Source of the DNA: Prauserella flavalba
GTDB lineage: Bacteria; Actinomycetota; Actinomycetes; Mycobacteriales; Pseudonocardiaceae
Reading direction: 5' to 3'
Length of the DNA stretch: 64,000 bases
Assembly (NCBI RefSeq): GCF_003202235.1
Contig: NZ_MASU01000013.1
Span: 248,001-312,000 of the forward strand
In this document: positions 42,055-52,588 of the stretch, piece after piece
How the letters are laid out: every line of letters begins with the position of its first letter
How positions within the stretch are numbered: position 1 is the first letter of the stretch
The notes under the pieces: generated by a model
Seen by the model: only the letters and a program-made list of their open reading frames with translations
Told to the model about the DNA's origin: nothing
The model's database searches: none
Translations under genes and position numbers: made by a program

Positions 42055-42109
42055 CGCAGTGAAGGCCACCTTCACTGCGTTGAACGCAGGCATGGTGGCC
42101 TTCACTGCG
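42055..42109. repeat. Full-form palindrome, partly decayed
   Basis: The left half is the standard lobe (CGCAGTGAAGGCC...); the right half has 3 substitutions (GCAGGCATGG for GCAGTGAAGG), so the 27-bp arms pair imperfectly. It lies 7 nt after the Cys-rich gene stop and 13 nt before the convergent gltD stop. Confidence 0.85.
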
Positions 42110-42122
42110 ATTGGGGAAGGGG

Positions 42123-43574
42123 TTACGCGATCGGGCGGTCCGTGGGGGCGATCGGCCTCGGGAGCACATCGCGGCCCGTGAGCTGGGCGTCCACGCCCGC
42201 GGCCGCGGAGCGGCCCTCCGCGATGGCCCACACGATCAGCGACTGCCCTCGGCCCATGTCGCCCGCCACGAACACGTTGTCCACGCTCGTCCGGTACGAC
42301 GCGTCGCGCTTGACGTTGCCGCGCTCGTCCAGCTCCACGCCGAGCTGTTCGAGCAGGCCCTCGCGCTGCGGGCCGACGAAGCCCATCGCCAGCAGCACCA
42401 GCTGCGCGGGCAGCTCCCGCTCGGTGCCCTCGACGGGCACGAACTTCCCGCCCTCGTTGCGCACCTCCACGAGCTTCAGCGCCCGCAGGTTGCCCTCGTC
42501 GTCGGCGAGGAACTCCTGCGTGTTCACCGAGTACAGCCGCTCGCCGCCCTCCTCGTGCGCCGACGACACCCGGTAGATCATCGGGTACATCGGCCACGGG
42601 TGAGCGTCCGAACGCGACTGCGGCGGCTTCGGCATGATCTCCAGCTGCGTCACCGACCTCGCGCCCTGCCGGTGCGCGGTGCCGACGCAGTCGGCGCCGG
42701 TGTCACCGCCACCGATCACCACGACGTCCTTGCCCTCGGCGGTGATCGGCGGGGCGTCGAGCGTGCCCGCCGCGACGCGGTTGGCGAACGGCAGGTACTC
42801 CATCGCCTGGTACACCCCGGCCGACTCGCGGCCCGGGATCGGCAGGTCGCGCCACGCCGTCGCGCCGCCGGCCAGCACCACGGCGTCGTACTCGGACCGC
42901 AGCTGCTCGACCGTGACGTCCTCGCCGACGTTCACGCCCGCGCGGAACTCCGTGCCCTCGGCCCGCATCTGGTCCAGCCTGCGGTCGAGGCGGTGCTTCT
43001 CCATCTTGAACTCGGGGATGCCGTAGCGCAGCAGGCCGCCGATCGCGTCGGCCCGCTCGAACACCACCACGTCGTGTCCCGCCCGGGTCAGCTGCTGCGC
43101 CGCCGCCAGCCCCGACGGGCCGGAGCCCACCACGGCGACCTTCTTGCCGGTGCGGGTCTCGGGCACCTGCGGGGTCACCCAGCCCTCTTCCCACGCGCGG
43201 TCGATGATCGAGATCTCGACGCGCTTGATGGTCACCGGGTCGTCGTTGATGCCCAGCACGCACGCGGTCTCGCACGGCGCGGGGCACAGGGTGCCGGTGA
43301 ACTCCGGGAAGTTGTTCGTGGCGTGCAGCCGCTCGATCGCGTCGCGCCAGTCGTCGCGCCACGTGAGCGTGTTCCACTCCGGGATCAGGTTGCCCAGCGG
43401 GCAGCCCTGGTGGCAGAACGGGATGCCGCAGTCCATGCAGCGGCCGGCCTGGTCCTTGAGCTTGGTCCGCTCGAAGTCCTCGTAGACCTCACGCCAGTCC
43501 TTGATCCGGATGTCGACCGGGCGCGACTTCGGCGTCTCCCGCTTCGTGGTCAGAAAACCCTTGGGGTCAGCCAT
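42123..43574 (-). CDS. gltD: Glutamate synthase small subunit
   Basis: 483 residues. N-terminal Fe-S cysteines: [20 protein letters not shown] and [16 protein letters not shown]-binding [13 protein letters not shown] and NADPH-binding [14 protein letters not shown], then [18 protein letters not shown]. It passes electrons from NAD(P)H to GltB. The start overlaps the gltB stop by 8 nt. Confidence 0.97.
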   Translation of the reverse strand: MADPKGFLTTKRETPKSRPVDIRIKDWREVYEDFERTKLKDQAGRCMDCGIPFCHQGCPLGNLIPEWNTLTWRDDWRDAIERLHATNNFPEFTGTLCPAPCETACVLGINDDPVTIKRVEISIIDRAWEEGWVTPQVPETRTGKKVAVVGSGPSGLAAAQQLTRAGHDVVVFERADAIGGLLRYGIPEFKMEKHRLDRRLDQMRAEGTEFRAGVNVGEDVTVEQLRSEYDAVVLAGGATAWRDLPIPGRESAGVYQAMEYLPFANRVAAGTLDAPPITAEGKDVVVIGGGDTGADCVGTAHRQGARSVTQLEIMPKPPQSRSDAHPWPMYPMIYRVSSAHEEGGERLYSVNTQEFLADDEGNLRALKLVEVRNEGGKFVPVEGTERELPAQLVLLAMGFVGPQREGLLEQLGVELDERGNVKRDASYRTSVDNVFVAGDMGRGQSLIVWAIAEGRSAAAGVDAQLTGRDVLPRPIAPTDRPIA

Positions 43575-46500
43575 GTGCCGCCTCCATGATCGCTTCGTTC
43601 ACGTCCCTGCCGTCGCGCTCGGCCGCGGCCTGCGCCTGGAGGACCCGCTTGTAGTCCTTGGGCATCACCTTCCCGAACCGCGACAGTGCGGACTCCCAGT
43701 CGGTGAGCAGCTCGCGCGCGACGGCCGACTCGGTCTCGGCGTAGTGCCGCTCCACGGCCTCCCGCAGGAAGTCCGCGTCGGCCTGGTCGAGCTCGTCGAG
43801 GTCCACCATCTCGCGGTTGACCCGGCCCAGCTTCAGGTCCAGCACGTAGGCGACGCCGCCCGACATGCCGGCCGCGAAGTTGCGGCCCGTCGCGCCGAGC
43901 ACCACGACCTTGCCGCCGGTCATGTACTCGCAGCCGTGGTCGCCGACACCTTCGACGACGGCCAGCGCGCCCGAGTTGCGCACGCAGAACCGCTCACCGA
44001 CCTTGCCGCGCAGGAACAGCTCACCGCTCGTGGCGCCGTAGCCGATCACGTTGCCCGCGATGATGTGCTCCTCGGCGGTGATCGGCGACTCCTTCGGCGG
44101 GCGCACGATGATGCGGCCACCGGAGAGGCCCTTGCCGACGTAGTCGTTGCCGTCGCCGAACAGCCGCAGCGTGATGCCCTTTGGCACGAACGCACCGAAC
44201 GACTGCCCGGCCGTGCCGGTGAAGGTGATGTCGATCGTGTCGTCCGGCAGGCCCTCGCCGCCCCAGCGCTTGGTCAGCTCGGAGCCGAGCATCGTGCCGA
44301 CGGTGCGGTTGACGTTGCGCACCGGCAGTTCGAGCCGGACCTTGTCGCCGGAGGACAGTGCGCCCTCGGCGAGCTGGATCAACGTGTTGTCCAGTGCCTT
44401 GTCCAGGCCGTGGTCCTGGCCGACCACCTGGTGCCGCGCGGCCCTCGGCTCGAGCTCGGGCACGTGGAAGATCGGCGAGAGGTCGAGCCCGGACGCCTTC
44501 CAGTGCTCCACGGCCTTGCGGGTGTCGAGCAGCTCGGCGTGGCCGACGGCCTCGGCGACGGACCGGAAGCCCAGCGCCGCCAGGTACTCCCGAACCTCCT
44601 GCGCGATGAACTCGAAGAAGTTCACCACGTATTCGGCCTTGCCGGAGAACTTCTCCCGCAGCTTGGGGTTCTGCGTCGCGACGCCCACCGGGCACGTGTC
44701 GAGGTGACACACGCGCATCATGATGCAGCCCGAGACCACGAGCGGCGCGGTGGCGAAACCGAACTCCTCGGCGCCGAGGAGCGCGGCGATCACCACGTCG
44801 CGGCCGGTCTTGAGCTGGCCGTCGGTCTGCACGACGATGCGGTCGCGCAGGCGGTTGGCCAGCAGCGTCTGCTGCGTCTCGGCCAGTCCCAGCTCCCACG
44901 GGCCGCCCGCGTGCTTGATTGACGACAGCGGCGAGGCGCCGGTGCCGCCGTCGTGCCCGGAGATCAGCACCACGTCCGCGTGGGCCTTCGAGACACCGGC
45001 GGCGACCGTGCCGACGCCGACCTCCGACACCAGCTTCACGTGGATGCGGGCGCGCGGGTTGGCGTTCTTCAGGTCGTGGATCAGCTGCGCCAGGTCCTCG
45101 ATCGAGTAGATGTCGTGGTGCGGCGGCGGGGAGATCAGCCCCACGCCCGGCGTCGAGTGCCGCGTCTTCGCGATCCACGGGTACACCTTGCCGCCGGGCA
45201 GCTGCCCGCCCTCGCCGGGCTTGGCGCCCTGCGCCATCTTGATCTGGATGTCGTCGGCGTTGACGAGGTACTCGCTCGTAACCCCGAACCGTCCACTCGC
45301 GACCTGCTTGACGGCGCTGCGGCGCTCGGGGTCGTAGAGCCGCTCCGCGTCCTCGCCGCCCTCACCGGTGTTGGACTTGCCGCCCAGCCGGTTCATGGCG
45401 ATCGCCAGCGTCTGGTGCATCTCCTGCGAGATCGAGCCGTAGGAGATGGCGCCCGTCGCGAACCGCTTGACGATCTCGGAGACCGGCTCGACCTCCTCGA
45501 TCGGCACCGGCGGCCGCACGCCCTCCTTGAAACCGAACAGGCCCCGCAGGGTCATCAGCCGCTCGGACTGGTCGTCGACGGCCTTCGTGTACTCCTTGAA
45601 GATCTCGTACTTCCCGCTGCGCGTGGAGTGCTGCAGCTTGAAGACGGTCTGCGGGTTGAACACGTGCGGCTCGCCCTCGCGGCGCCACTGGTAGTCGCCG
45701 CCGGTCTCCAGCTCCCGGTGCGACGCGCGGACGCCGTCGCTGGGGAACGCGCGGCGGTGCCGCTCGGCGACCTCGCGGGCCAGCAGGTCGAAGCCCACCC
45801 CGCCGAGGCGGGAGGTGGTGCCGGTGAAGCAGGTCTCGATGACCTCCTCGCCGAGCCCGATGGCCTCGAAGATCTGCGCGCCGGTGTAGGAGGCGACGGT
45901 GGAGACGCCCATCTTGGACATCGTCTTGCGCACGCCCTTGCCGAGCGCCTTGATCAGGTTGCGCGTGGCCTCCTTGGCGCTGATGCCGGGGATGCGGCCC
46001 TGCTCGGCCATCTCCTCGACCGTCGCCATCGCCAGGTACGGGTTCACCGCGGCCGCGCCGTAGCCGATCAGCAGCGCGATGTGGTGCACCTCCCGGGCGT
46101 CGCCCGCCTCGACCACGAGCCCGACCTGCGTGCGGCTCTTCTCCCGCACCAGGTGGTGGTGCACGGCGCCGGTGAGCAGCAGCGACGGGATCGCCGCGTG
46201 CTCGGCGTCGGTGCCCCGGTCGGACAGCACGATCAGCCGGGCACCGCCCGCGATCGCCTCCGACACCTCGGCGCGGATCTCGTCGAGCCTGCGCACCAGC
46301 GCCTCGCCGCCGCCCGCGACCTCGTAGGTGCCGTGCACGGTGTGGGCCTGGAACTCCGGCAGGTTGCCGTCGTCGTTGACGTGCACGAGCTTGGCCAGCT
46401 CGTCGTTGTCCAGCACCGGGAAGGGCAGCACGATCTTGCGGCAGTGCTCGGGCCCGGCCTCCAGCAGGTTCGGCTCCGAGCCGAGCTGCGTGCCGAGCGC

Positions 46501-48099
46501 GGTGACGAGCTCCTCGCGGATCGCGTCCAGCGGCGGGTTGGTGACCTGTGCGAACAGCTGGATGAAGTAGTCGAACAGCTGCCTCGACCTGCTGGAGAAC
46601 GGCGCCAGCGGCGAGTCGTTGCCCATCGAGCCGATCGGCTCCGCACCGGAGCGGGCCATCGGCTCCAGCAGGACGTCCAGCTCCTCCTCGGTGTAGCCGA
46701 ACGCCTGCTGCCTGCGGACCAGCGAGGAGTGCGTCGGCACCTCGCGCTCGCGCTCGGGCAGGTCCTCCAGGCGCAGCACGCCCGCTTCGATCCACTCGTC
46801 GTACGGGTGCTGCGAGGCCAGCTCGCTCTTGATCTCCTCGTCCTCGACGATCCGGCCCTCCGCCGTGTCGACGAGGAACATGCGGCCCGGCTCGAGCCTC
46901 CCCTTCCGGACGATCGCGGACTGGTCGAGCTCCAGTACACCGACCTCACTGGCCAGCACCACGAGCCCGTCCTCGGTGACCCAGTAGCGCGCGGGGCGAA
47001 GGCCGTTGCGGTCGAGCACGGCGCCGATCTGCGTGCCGTCGGTGAACGACACGAGCGCGGGGCCGTCCCACGGCTCCATGAGCGTGGCGTGGAACTCGTA
47101 GAACGCCCGGCGGGCGGGGTCCATCTCCTCGTGGTTCTCCCACGCCTCCGGGATCATCATCAGCACCGCGTGGGGCAGCGACCGGCCGCCGAGGTGCAGC
47201 AGCTCCAGCACCTCGTCGAACGAGGCGGAGTCGCTCGCGCCGCGAGTGATCACCGGGTAGATCCGCTGCAGGTCGCCCGGAATGAGGTCGGTCGCGAGCT
47301 GCGACTCGCGGGCGTCCATCCAGTTGCGGTTGCCGCGCAGGGTGTTGATCTCGCCGTTGTGGGCGACGTAGCGGTACGGGTGCGCGAGCGGCCAGGACGG
47401 GAACGTGTTGGTGGAGAAGCGCGAGTGGACCAGGCCGATCGCGCTGGTCACGCGCGGGTCGGTGAGGTCGGTGAAGAACCGCTCGACCTGCGGCTCGGTG
47501 AGCATTCCCTTGTAGACGATGGTGCGCGCCGACAGGCTCGGGAAGTAGACCTCCTGCTCGGCCAGCGCGTGCTCGGCACGCTTGCGCACGCAGAACGCGG
47601 CGCGCTCCAGCGCCAGGCCGGTCACCTCCTCGCGCTGCGGGGCGAGGAAGACCTGGGCGAAGTGCGGCATGGTCGTCGCGGCGGTGGGGCCGACGTGGTC
47701 GGTGTCCACGGGCAGGTCGCGCCAGCCGAGGACGCGCATGTGCTCTTCGGCGGCGATGCGCTCGATGGTCGACATGGCCTTGCCACGCGCCTCGTTGTCG
47801 ACGGGCAGGAACGCCGTGCCGACGGCGTAGGCACCCGCCTCGGGCAGCTCGAAGTCGACGACCTCGCGGAAGAAGGCGTCCGGGACCTGGATCAGGATTC
47901 CGGCGCCGTCCCCCGTCTCGGGCTCGGCTCCACGGGCACCGCGGTGCTCGAGATTGCGCAGGGCGACGAGGGCCTTGCGCACGATCTCGTGGTCTCTGCG
48001 GCCGGAGAGATCGGCGACGAAGGCTACGCCGCAGGCGTCGTGCTCGTACTGCTTGTCGTACAAGCCCTCGCTCGGCTTGTGCGGTGCGTGGCGGGTCAC
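43567..48099 (-). CDS. gltB: Glutamate synthase large subunit
   Basis: 1510 residues from a GTG behind AAGGAGG (an earlier GTG at 48126 adds 9 residues). A short propeptide ends at EHDACGVAF, where the Cys becomes the N-terminal glutaminase nucleophile. Domains: class-II amidotransferase (~1-420), central, FMN-binding ([36 protein letters not shown]-like core) with the 3Fe-4S motif [14 protein letters not shown], and the C-terminal beta-helix ([15 protein letters not shown]). It makes two glutamates from glutamine and 2-oxoglutarate. Its long 5' region has no gene. Confidence 0.97.
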   Translation of the reverse strand: MTRHAPHKPSEGLYDKQYEHDACGVAFVADLSGRRDHEIVRKALVALRNLEHRGARGAEPETGDGAGILIQVPDAFFREVVDFELPEAGAYAVGTAFLPVDNEARGKAMSTIERIAAEEHMRVLGWRDLPVDTDHVGPTAATTMPHFAQVFLAPQREEVTGLALERAAFCVRKRAEHALAEQEVYFPSLSARTIVYKGMLTEPQVERFFTDLTDPRVTSAIGLVHSRFSTNTFPSWPLAHPYRYVAHNGEINTLRGNRNWMDARESQLATDLIPGDLQRIYPVITRGASDSASFDEVLELLHLGGRSLPHAVLMMIPEAWENHEEMDPARRAFYEFHATLMEPWDGPALVSFTDGTQIGAVLDRNGLRPARYWVTEDGLVVLASEVGVLELDQSAIVRKGRLEPGRMFLVDTAEGRIVEDEEIKSELASQHPYDEWIEAGVLRLEDLPEREREVPTHSSLVRRQQAFGYTEEELDVLLEPMARSGAEPIGSMGNDSPLAPFSSRSRQLFDYFIQLFAQVTNPPLDAIREELVTALGTQLGSEPNLLEAGPEHCRKIVLPFPVLDNDELAKLVHVNDDGNLPEFQAHTVHGTYEVAGGGEALVRRLDEIRAEVSEAIAGGARLIVLSDRGTDAEHAAIPSLLLTGAVHHHLVREKSRTQVGLVVEAGDAREVHHIALLIGYGAAAVNPYLAMATVEEMAEQGRIPGISAKEATRNLIKALGKGVRKTMSKMGVSTVASYTGAQIFEAIGLGEEVIETCFTGTTSRLGGVGFDLLAREVAERHRRAFPSDGVRASHRELETGGDYQWRREGEPHVFNPQTVFKLQHSTRSGKYEIFKEYTKAVDDQSERLMTLRGLFGFKEGVRPPVPIEEVEPVSEIVKRFATGAISYGSISQEMHQTLAIAMNRLGGKSNTGEGGEDAERLYDPERRSAVKQVASGRFGVTSEYLVNADDIQIKMAQGAKPGEGGQLPGGKVYPWIAKTRHSTPGVGLISPPPHHDIYSIEDLAQLIHDLKNANPRARIHVKLVSEVGVGTVAAGVSKAHADVVLISGHDGGTGASPLSSIKHAGGPWELGLAETQQTLLANRLRDRIVVQTDGQLKTGRDVVIAALLGAEEFGFATAPLVVSGCIMMRVCHLDTCPVGVATQNPKLREKFSGKAEYVVNFFEFIAQEVREYLAALGFRSVAEAVGHAELLDTRKAVEHWKASGLDLSPIFHVPELEPRAARHQVVGQDHGLDKALDNTLIQLAEGALSSGDKVRLELPVRNVNRTVGTMLGSELTKRWGGEGLPDDTIDITFTGTAGQSFGAFVPKGITLRLFGDGNDYVGKGLSGGRIIVRPPKESPITAEEHIIAGNVIGYGATSGELFLRGKVGERFCVRNSGALAVVEGVGDHGCEYMTGGKVVVLGATGRNFAAGMSGGVAYVLDLKLGRVNREMVDLDELDQADADFLREAVERHYAETESAVARELLTDWESALSRFGKVMPKDYKRVLQAQAAAERDGRDVNEAIMEAAHG

Positions 48100-48535
48100 G
48101 GCTTGCCGCCCTCCTTGGCTCGGCACGACCGGGCCGGGCTGTCAGCCGGATGGGTGAGTCCCATCCGGCTAACGGTCCGGCCCGGAATCGCGATGGTCAG
48201 TCAGGGGAGTGGCGATGGCGTTCAGCCCGTAGTGGGCGCGCATATCGCCGGTTTTCGACCACACTCCTTTGTGCGGCTCGCGTCGAGCAGCGCGGCGCGG
48301 AGGCAGGGGTTTCTCCCGCCAGTTCCGGCGCGCGCCAAATGCTCCCGGGTTCGCCGGTCTTATGACAGTAGTGTGAAATCGCCGTTATCGGGATAGGGCG
48401 AGCGTTGCACGTGGGAAACAACACTGGAGGATTGACGAGGGCCCTCCCAGGTGTCCTTCCCTGCGGTGCGGTCGTGACCAGCGACGACGTCGCGGTCTTG
48501 ACCTTCCGTTTACCGTCTCCCCGGCGCTCGCCGGA
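48100..48535 (-). promoter_or_regulatory. Long gene-free leader/promoter region of gltB
   Basis: 436 bp without a credible gene. Close to gltB, AGCCGGATGGG and CCCATCCGGCT (48144-48170) form a perfect 11-bp stem with a 5-nt loop, ~45 nt before the start. Further upstream (48290-48380) is a GC-rich self-complementary stretch (for example CCGGCG/CGCGCCGG). A CATAAG lies near 48360 on the gltB strand as a weak -10 candidate. No known riboswitch core matched by eye. Confidence 0.5.
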
Positions 48536-48814
48536 TCAGGCGGCGACGGTGGGTGTGCGCGCGAGATCCAGTGCCTCGCGGCCCGCCTCGGTGAGCACGG
48601 CGGGCACACGCTGGCCCGGGCGTCCCGTGATCGCGGGGGCGACGAGACCGCGCTTGGCGAGGCTGTGCGCGGTGGCCTGATCGCAGCAGGCGAGGCCGTC
48701 GATGAAGAGATCCGGCTCGCAGCTGCTGGTCATCTCCGCGCCGCCCTGGGCCACTGCCTGCAGGGTGGCGCGCTCGCGATGATTCAGGTCTGAGTCACTG
48801 CTGTCGTGAGGCAT
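48536..48814 (-). CDS. Small winged-helix-like hypothetical protein
   Basis: 92 residues, ATG behind GGAGG. The C-terminal half (CCDQATAHSLAKRGLVAPAI, RPGQRVPAVLTEAGREALDL) reads as a helix, wing and helix of MarR/ArsR-like winged folds, but the DNA-recognition helix is unclear. Two adjacent Cys (ACCDQ) and a third (SSCEPD) are present. Function unknown. A good promoter (48844-48872) precedes it; gltB lies downstream in the same direction, 436 bp away. Confidence 0.65.
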   Translation of the reverse strand: MPHDSSDSDLNHRERATLQAVAQGGAEMTSSCEPDLFIDGLACCDQATAHSLAKRGLVAPAITGRPGQRVPAVLTEAGREALDLARTPTVAA

Positions 48815-48843
48815 CCTGCCTCCTCGGTCGAACTGGCCCGGCC

Positions 48844-48872
48844 CCTATACCGGGTGGTTGCCCGTAATTCAA
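48844..48872 (-). promoter_or_regulatory. Promoter of the small winged-helix gene
   Basis: Leftward TTGAAT (48867-48872) and TATAGG (48844-48849) with 17-nt spacing, about 30 nt before the ATG at 48814. Confidence 0.6.
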
Positions 48873-48914
48873 CCCCACGACACGTCGAAGTCAGCGGAAG
48901 TTGTGGAGAAGGTC

Positions 48915-49706
48915 TCATTCGGGCGTGTCGAAGACAGCGGTGACGCTGCCCAGCCCGGACATGGTGGCGACCACCGTGTCGCCGGCGGCGACCGGGAAGG
49001 CCCTGGTCATCGACCCTGGCAGCACGACGTGGCCGGCTTCGAGGGTGACGCCGTGGGGGCCGAGCGTGTTGGCGAGCCACACCAGGGAGTTGAGCGGCGA
49101 GCCCAGCACCGCGCCGCCCGCGCCCGTGGCGACGAGCTCGCCGCGCTGGTGCAGCGTGCACCCGACCAGCCGCAGGTCCACGGCGGACAGCGGGGTCGGC
49201 TTGCTGCCCAGTACGACGCCGCCCGAGGAGGCGTTGTCGGCGATCGTGTCGACGATCGAGATCTTCCAGTCCTGGATGCGCGAGTCGACGATCTCCAGCG
49301 CGGGCAGCACGAACTCCACCGCCCGTGCCGCGTCGGCCACGGTCACCCCAGGACCGGACAGCGGCTTGCCGAGCACGAACGCGATCTCCGGCTCGATGCG
49401 CGGCTGCAGGAAGCCGGCCGTCCGGATCGGCTGCTGCTCCAGGTGGAACATGCCACTGAGCAGGTGCCCGTAGTCCGGCTGGTCCACGCCCATCTGTTCC
49501 TGCATGGCCGCCGACGACAGGCCCACCTTGTGGCCCTTGACGACCTCGCCGCCCGCGAGCCACGTGCGGACCTGTTCCTGCTGGATGCGGTAAGCGTCAC
49601 CGACCGTGGCGCCGGGGTGGCTCTCGATGATCGGCGGCATGGGCTTACCGGTCTCGTAGGCCTGCAGCAGCTGGGCAGCGACGTCGCTCACCGCGTTCGT
49701 TTCCAT
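48915..49706 (-). CDS. 2-keto-4-pentenoate hydratase family enzyme
   Basis: 263 residues from METNAVSDVAAQL; an ATG-like start 12 codons upstream is less likely. Fumarylacetoacetase-like fold: YRIQQEQVRTWLAGGEVVKG, HKVGLSSAAMQEQMGVDQPD, RIEPEIAFVLGKPL (acidic metal ligands) and LEIVDSRIQDWKISIVDTIA. Members hydrate 2-oxopent-4-enoate or decarboxylate oxalocrotonate. It is the last gene of the leftward operon begun by the transhydrogenase, so it may process a 2-keto acid of that pathway rather than an aromatic product; no other meta-cleavage genes are seen. Confidence 0.88.
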   Translation of the reverse strand: METNAVSDVAAQLLQAYETGKPMPPIIESHPGATVGDAYRIQQEQVRTWLAGGEVVKGHKVGLSSAAMQEQMGVDQPDYGHLLSGMFHLEQQPIRTAGFLQPRIEPEIAFVLGKPLSGPGVTVADAARAVEFVLPALEIVDSRIQDWKISIVDTIADNASSGGVVLGSKPTPLSAVDLRLVGCTLHQRGELVATGAGGAVLGSPLNSLVWLANTLGPHGVTLEAGHVVLPGSMTRAFPVAAGDTVVATMSGLGSVTAVFDTPE

Positions 49707-49756
49707 GTCGTGCACCTTCGCGGGGTCAGGGGGAGCGGGCAAGGGAGGTGTTCCGG

Positions 49757-52588
49757 TCAGCGGGACGAGTCGGTGATCGCGCGGTCGAGCACCTGCGCCA
49801 GGTGCAGCGCCTCGCGTTCGGTCAGCTCGCCGATCTGTGTGCGGCAGCTGAACCCGTCGGCGAGCACGAGTGTGTCCTCACTGGCGGCATTGACCTCCGG
49901 CACCAGCACCCGATTGGCCGCGGCCACCGACACCTCGTGGTGCCCGCGCTCGACGCCGAAGTTGCCGGCAAGCCCGCAGCAGCCGGAGTCGAGCGTGCGG
50001 TTGCCGACACCCACCTTGGCGAGCAGCCGCTCCTCGGCCGCGTTGCCGAACACCGCGTGCTGGTGGCAGTGCTGCTGTGTGATCGCCTTCGCATCGACGG
50101 CGGGGAACTCGACCTCCGGTGCGCGGGTCTCCAGGAAGCCGGCGAGCGTCGTCGCGTCGAGCTTCGGGGCGTCGTCGAGCAGGTCGTGCACGTCGTGGCG
50201 CAGCACGGCGAGGCAGCTCGGCTCCAGCCCCACGATCGGCGTGCCCGCCGCGATCTCCGGCTCCAGCGCCTTCAGCGTCCGGCGCAGGAGCCTGCGCGCG
50301 ATGCCCAGCTGACCCGTGGAGATCCACGTGAGGCCACAGCACACCGGGCCCTTCGGCAGCACCACCTCGAACCCGGCGTACGCCAGCACCCGCACCGCGG
50401 CCGTGCCGACCTCGGGGGAGAGGAAGTTCGTGAACGTGTCCGGCCACAGCACCACCCTCGGCCGGTCCCCGGCGGGCTTCGGCCGCTTCCTCAGTTCCTT
50501 GCGCAGCGACGTCGGGGCGAACTCGGGCAGGGAGCGCTCCGGCGTGATCCCGCCGAGCCGCTTCACCAGCGGCGCCAGGCGCGAGCCGAGCACGCCGTTG
50601 GCCACGCGCGGCATCGCCGAGGCGAGCCGTGCCCACAGCGGCAGGAACCCGAGCGAGTAGTGGCTCGGCGGGCGCACGCGCCGTGCGTAGTGCTGGTGCA
50701 GGAACTCGGCCTTGTACGAGGCCATGTCCACATTGACCGGACAGTCGGAGAGGCAGCCCTTGCACGCCAGGCACAGGTCCAGCGCGTCGCGCACCTCGGT
50801 GGAGCGCCAGCCGTCGGTGATCGTCTCCCCGCGCATCATCTCGAACAACAGATGCGCGCGCCCGCGCGTGGAGTGCTCCTCCCGCCGGGTGGCCATGTAG
50901 CTCGGGCACATCACGCCCGTGGAGGTGTCGACGCACTTGCCGACACCGACGCAGCGCCGCGTCGCCGTGGCGAGGCTGCCGCCGTCGTGCGGGTACTTCA
51001 GCGTCACCGGCAGCTGCCGCAGCGGGCCGTCGAACCGCAGGTCCGCGTCGAGCCTGCGCGGGTGCACGAGATTGCCGGGGTTGAGCAGGTTCTCCGGATC
51101 CCAGATCTCCTTGAACGCCTCGAACAGGCGCAGGATCTCGGGGCGGTACATGCGCGGCAGCAGCTCGGCCCTCGCCTGCCCGTCACCGTGCTCGCCCGAC
51201 AGCGAGCCGCCGTGGGACACCACGAGATCGGCGGCGTCCTCCATGAACGACCGGAACCGCCGGATGCCCTCGGCCGTGGTGAGCGGGAAGTCGATGCGGA
51301 CGTGGACGCAGCCCTCGCCGAAGTGGCCGTAGGGGATGCCGCGCAGCCCGTGTTTCTCCAGCAGGGCACGGAAACCGCGCAGGTACGAGCCGAGCTGCTC
51401 GGGCGGCACGGCGGCGTCCTCCCAGCCGGGCCACGCCTCCGAGCCTCCCCCAGCCCCGGGGGGCTGGGAGGTGCCCCCAGCCATCCGTGTCGCGATGCCG
51501 GCCGACGCCTCGCGGATAGACCACAGTCCCCGCATGTCGGCGGGGTCGCTCGCGATGACCGTGGTAGCGCCGGTTTCGACGCCCAGCGTCTCCGCGACCT
51601 CCTCGGCCCGCGCGAGCGTGCTGTCCGCGTCGTCGCCACCGATCTCGATGAACAGCCAGCCGCCGCCCTCGGGCAATCGGTCGAGCGCGGGCGTGCGCCT
51701 GCTCCGCACCAGGAGCGTGTCGATGAGGTCGGCGCCCATGCCCTCGATCGTCAACGGCCGCAACGGAAGCACGTGCGGCACGGCATCGGCCGCGGCGACG
51801 TCGTCGGCGTACCCGGCGACCACGAGCACCCGGGACGCGGGCGACGGGACGAGCCGCACGGTCGCCTCGGTGAGCAGCACGCACGTGCCCTCGGTGCCTA
51901 CGAGCGAGCGCACCACGTCGAACCCGTTCTCGGGCAGCAGCGCGTCGAGGGCGTAACCGGACACCCTGCGGGGCAGCGCAGGAAAGCCCGTCCGCAGCAG
52001 TGCCAGGTTGCCGTCGACGAGCTCCCGCAGCCGCTCGCGCAGCCCGGCGTCGTCGAGCGAGGGGCCGATCGTGAGCCGCTTGCCGTCCGCGGTCAGCACC
52101 CCGAGCGAGACGACGTTGTCGGCGGTGCGGCCCCACGCCACGGAATGCGAGCCGCACGCGTCGTTGCCGATCATGCCGCCGAGGGTGCAGCGGCTGTGCG
52201 TGGACGGGTCGGGGCCGAACGTGAGCCCGTGCCGCGCCACCTCCGTGCGCAGCGTGTCGAGCACGACCCCGGGCTGCACCCTGGCGGTGCGGTTCACCGG
52301 GTCGATCTCCAGCACGCGGTTGAGGTGGCGGCTGTAGTCGAGCACCACGCCCTCGCCGAGCGCCTGCCCGCCGATGCTCGTGCCCGCGCCCCTCGCCGTG
52401 ATCGGGACCCCGTGCGCTCGGCACACCCGCAGCGTGGCCTCGATGTCCTCGGCCGAGCGCGGGAACACCACCGCGCGCGGGACGTGCCGGTAGTTCGAGG
52501 CGTCCATGCTGAACACCGCACGCGCGGTGCGGTCGCTCTCCACCTCGCCGGTGACGGCCTCCGCGAGTTCCGCGGCGAACGTGCTCAC
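49757..52588 (-). CDS. FAD/Fe-S oxidoreductase, YdiJ-like D-2-hydroxyacid dehydrogenase
   Basis: 943 residues from a GTG in a GTGA overlap with the upstream gene. The N-terminal FAD_binding_4 domain has ITARGAGTSIGGQALGEGVV and GGMIGNDACGSHSVAWGRTA. The FAD-oxidase C domain has PYGHFGEGCVHVRIDF and SGEHGDGQARAELLPRMY. From ~residue 545 come Fe-S motifs (CVGVGKCVDT...MCPSY and CLACKGCLSDCPVN) and CCG units (PVCCGLTWIS, SGCCGLAGNFG). The arrangement matches E. coli YdiJ, a D-2-hydroxyglutarate dehydrogenase. A short Gly/Pro-rich insert (near residue 375) comes from a palindrome. Confidence 0.85.
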   Translation of the reverse strand: MSTFAAELAEAVTGEVESDRTARAVFSMDASNYRHVPRAVVFPRSAEDIEATLRVCRAHGVPITARGAGTSIGGQALGEGVVLDYSRHLNRVLEIDPVNRTARVQPGVVLDTLRTEVARHGLTFGPDPSTHSRCTLGGMIGNDACGSHSVAWGRTADNVVSLGVLTADGKRLTIGPSLDDAGLRERLRELVDGNLALLRTGFPALPRRVSGYALDALLPENGFDVVRSLVGTEGTCVLLTEATVRLVPSPASRVLVVAGYADDVAAADAVPHVLPLRPLTIEGMGADLIDTLLVRSRRTPALDRLPEGGGWLFIEIGGDDADSTLARAEEVAETLGVETGATTVIASDPADMRGLWSIREASAGIATRMAGGTSQPPGAGGGSEAWPGWEDAAVPPEQLGSYLRGFRALLEKHGLRGIPYGHFGEGCVHVRIDFPLTTAEGIRRFRSFMEDAADLVVSHGGSLSGEHGDGQARAELLPRMYRPEILRLFEAFKEIWDPENLLNPGNLVHPRRLDADLRFDGPLRQLPVTLKYPHDGGSLATATRRCVGVGKCVDTSTGVMCPSYMATRREEHSTRGRAHLLFEMMRGETITDGWRSTEVRDALDLCLACKGCLSDCPVNVDMASYKAEFLHQHYARRVRPPSHYSLGFLPLWARLASAMPRVANGVLGSRLAPLVKRLGGITPERSLPEFAPTSLRKELRKRPKPAGDRPRVVLWPDTFTNFLSPEVGTAAVRVLAYAGFEVVLPKGPVCCGLTWISTGQLGIARRLLRRTLKALEPEIAAGTPIVGLEPSCLAVLRHDVHDLLDDAPKLDATTLAGFLETRAPEVEFPAVDAKAITQQHCHQHAVFGNAAEERLLAKVGVGNRTLDSGCCGLAGNFGVERGHHEVSVAAANRVLVPEVNAASEDTLVLADGFSCRTQIGELTEREALHLAQVLDRAITDSSR
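51444..51482. repeat. GC-rich palindromic insert inside the YdiJ-like gene
   Basis: CCTCCCCCAGCCCC faces GGGGCTGGGAGG, with a 2-nt bulge, followed by another CCCCCAGCC. It encodes an in-frame Gly/Pro/Ser-rich segment (AGGTSQPPGAGGGSEAW) between otherwise conserved sequence. It looks like the mobile GC palindromes known in Streptomyces, inserted without breaking the frame. Confidence 0.6.

Noticed and set aside
44953-48396. An 1147-residue frame opposite gltB
   Set aside because: Antisense shadow without any recognisable domain.
48270-48400. A c-di-AMP (ydaO) riboswitch before gltB
   Set aside because: A GAACCCGG...CCGGAAC pattern is suggestive, but the 3' core (AGGG...UAGCC...) is missing.
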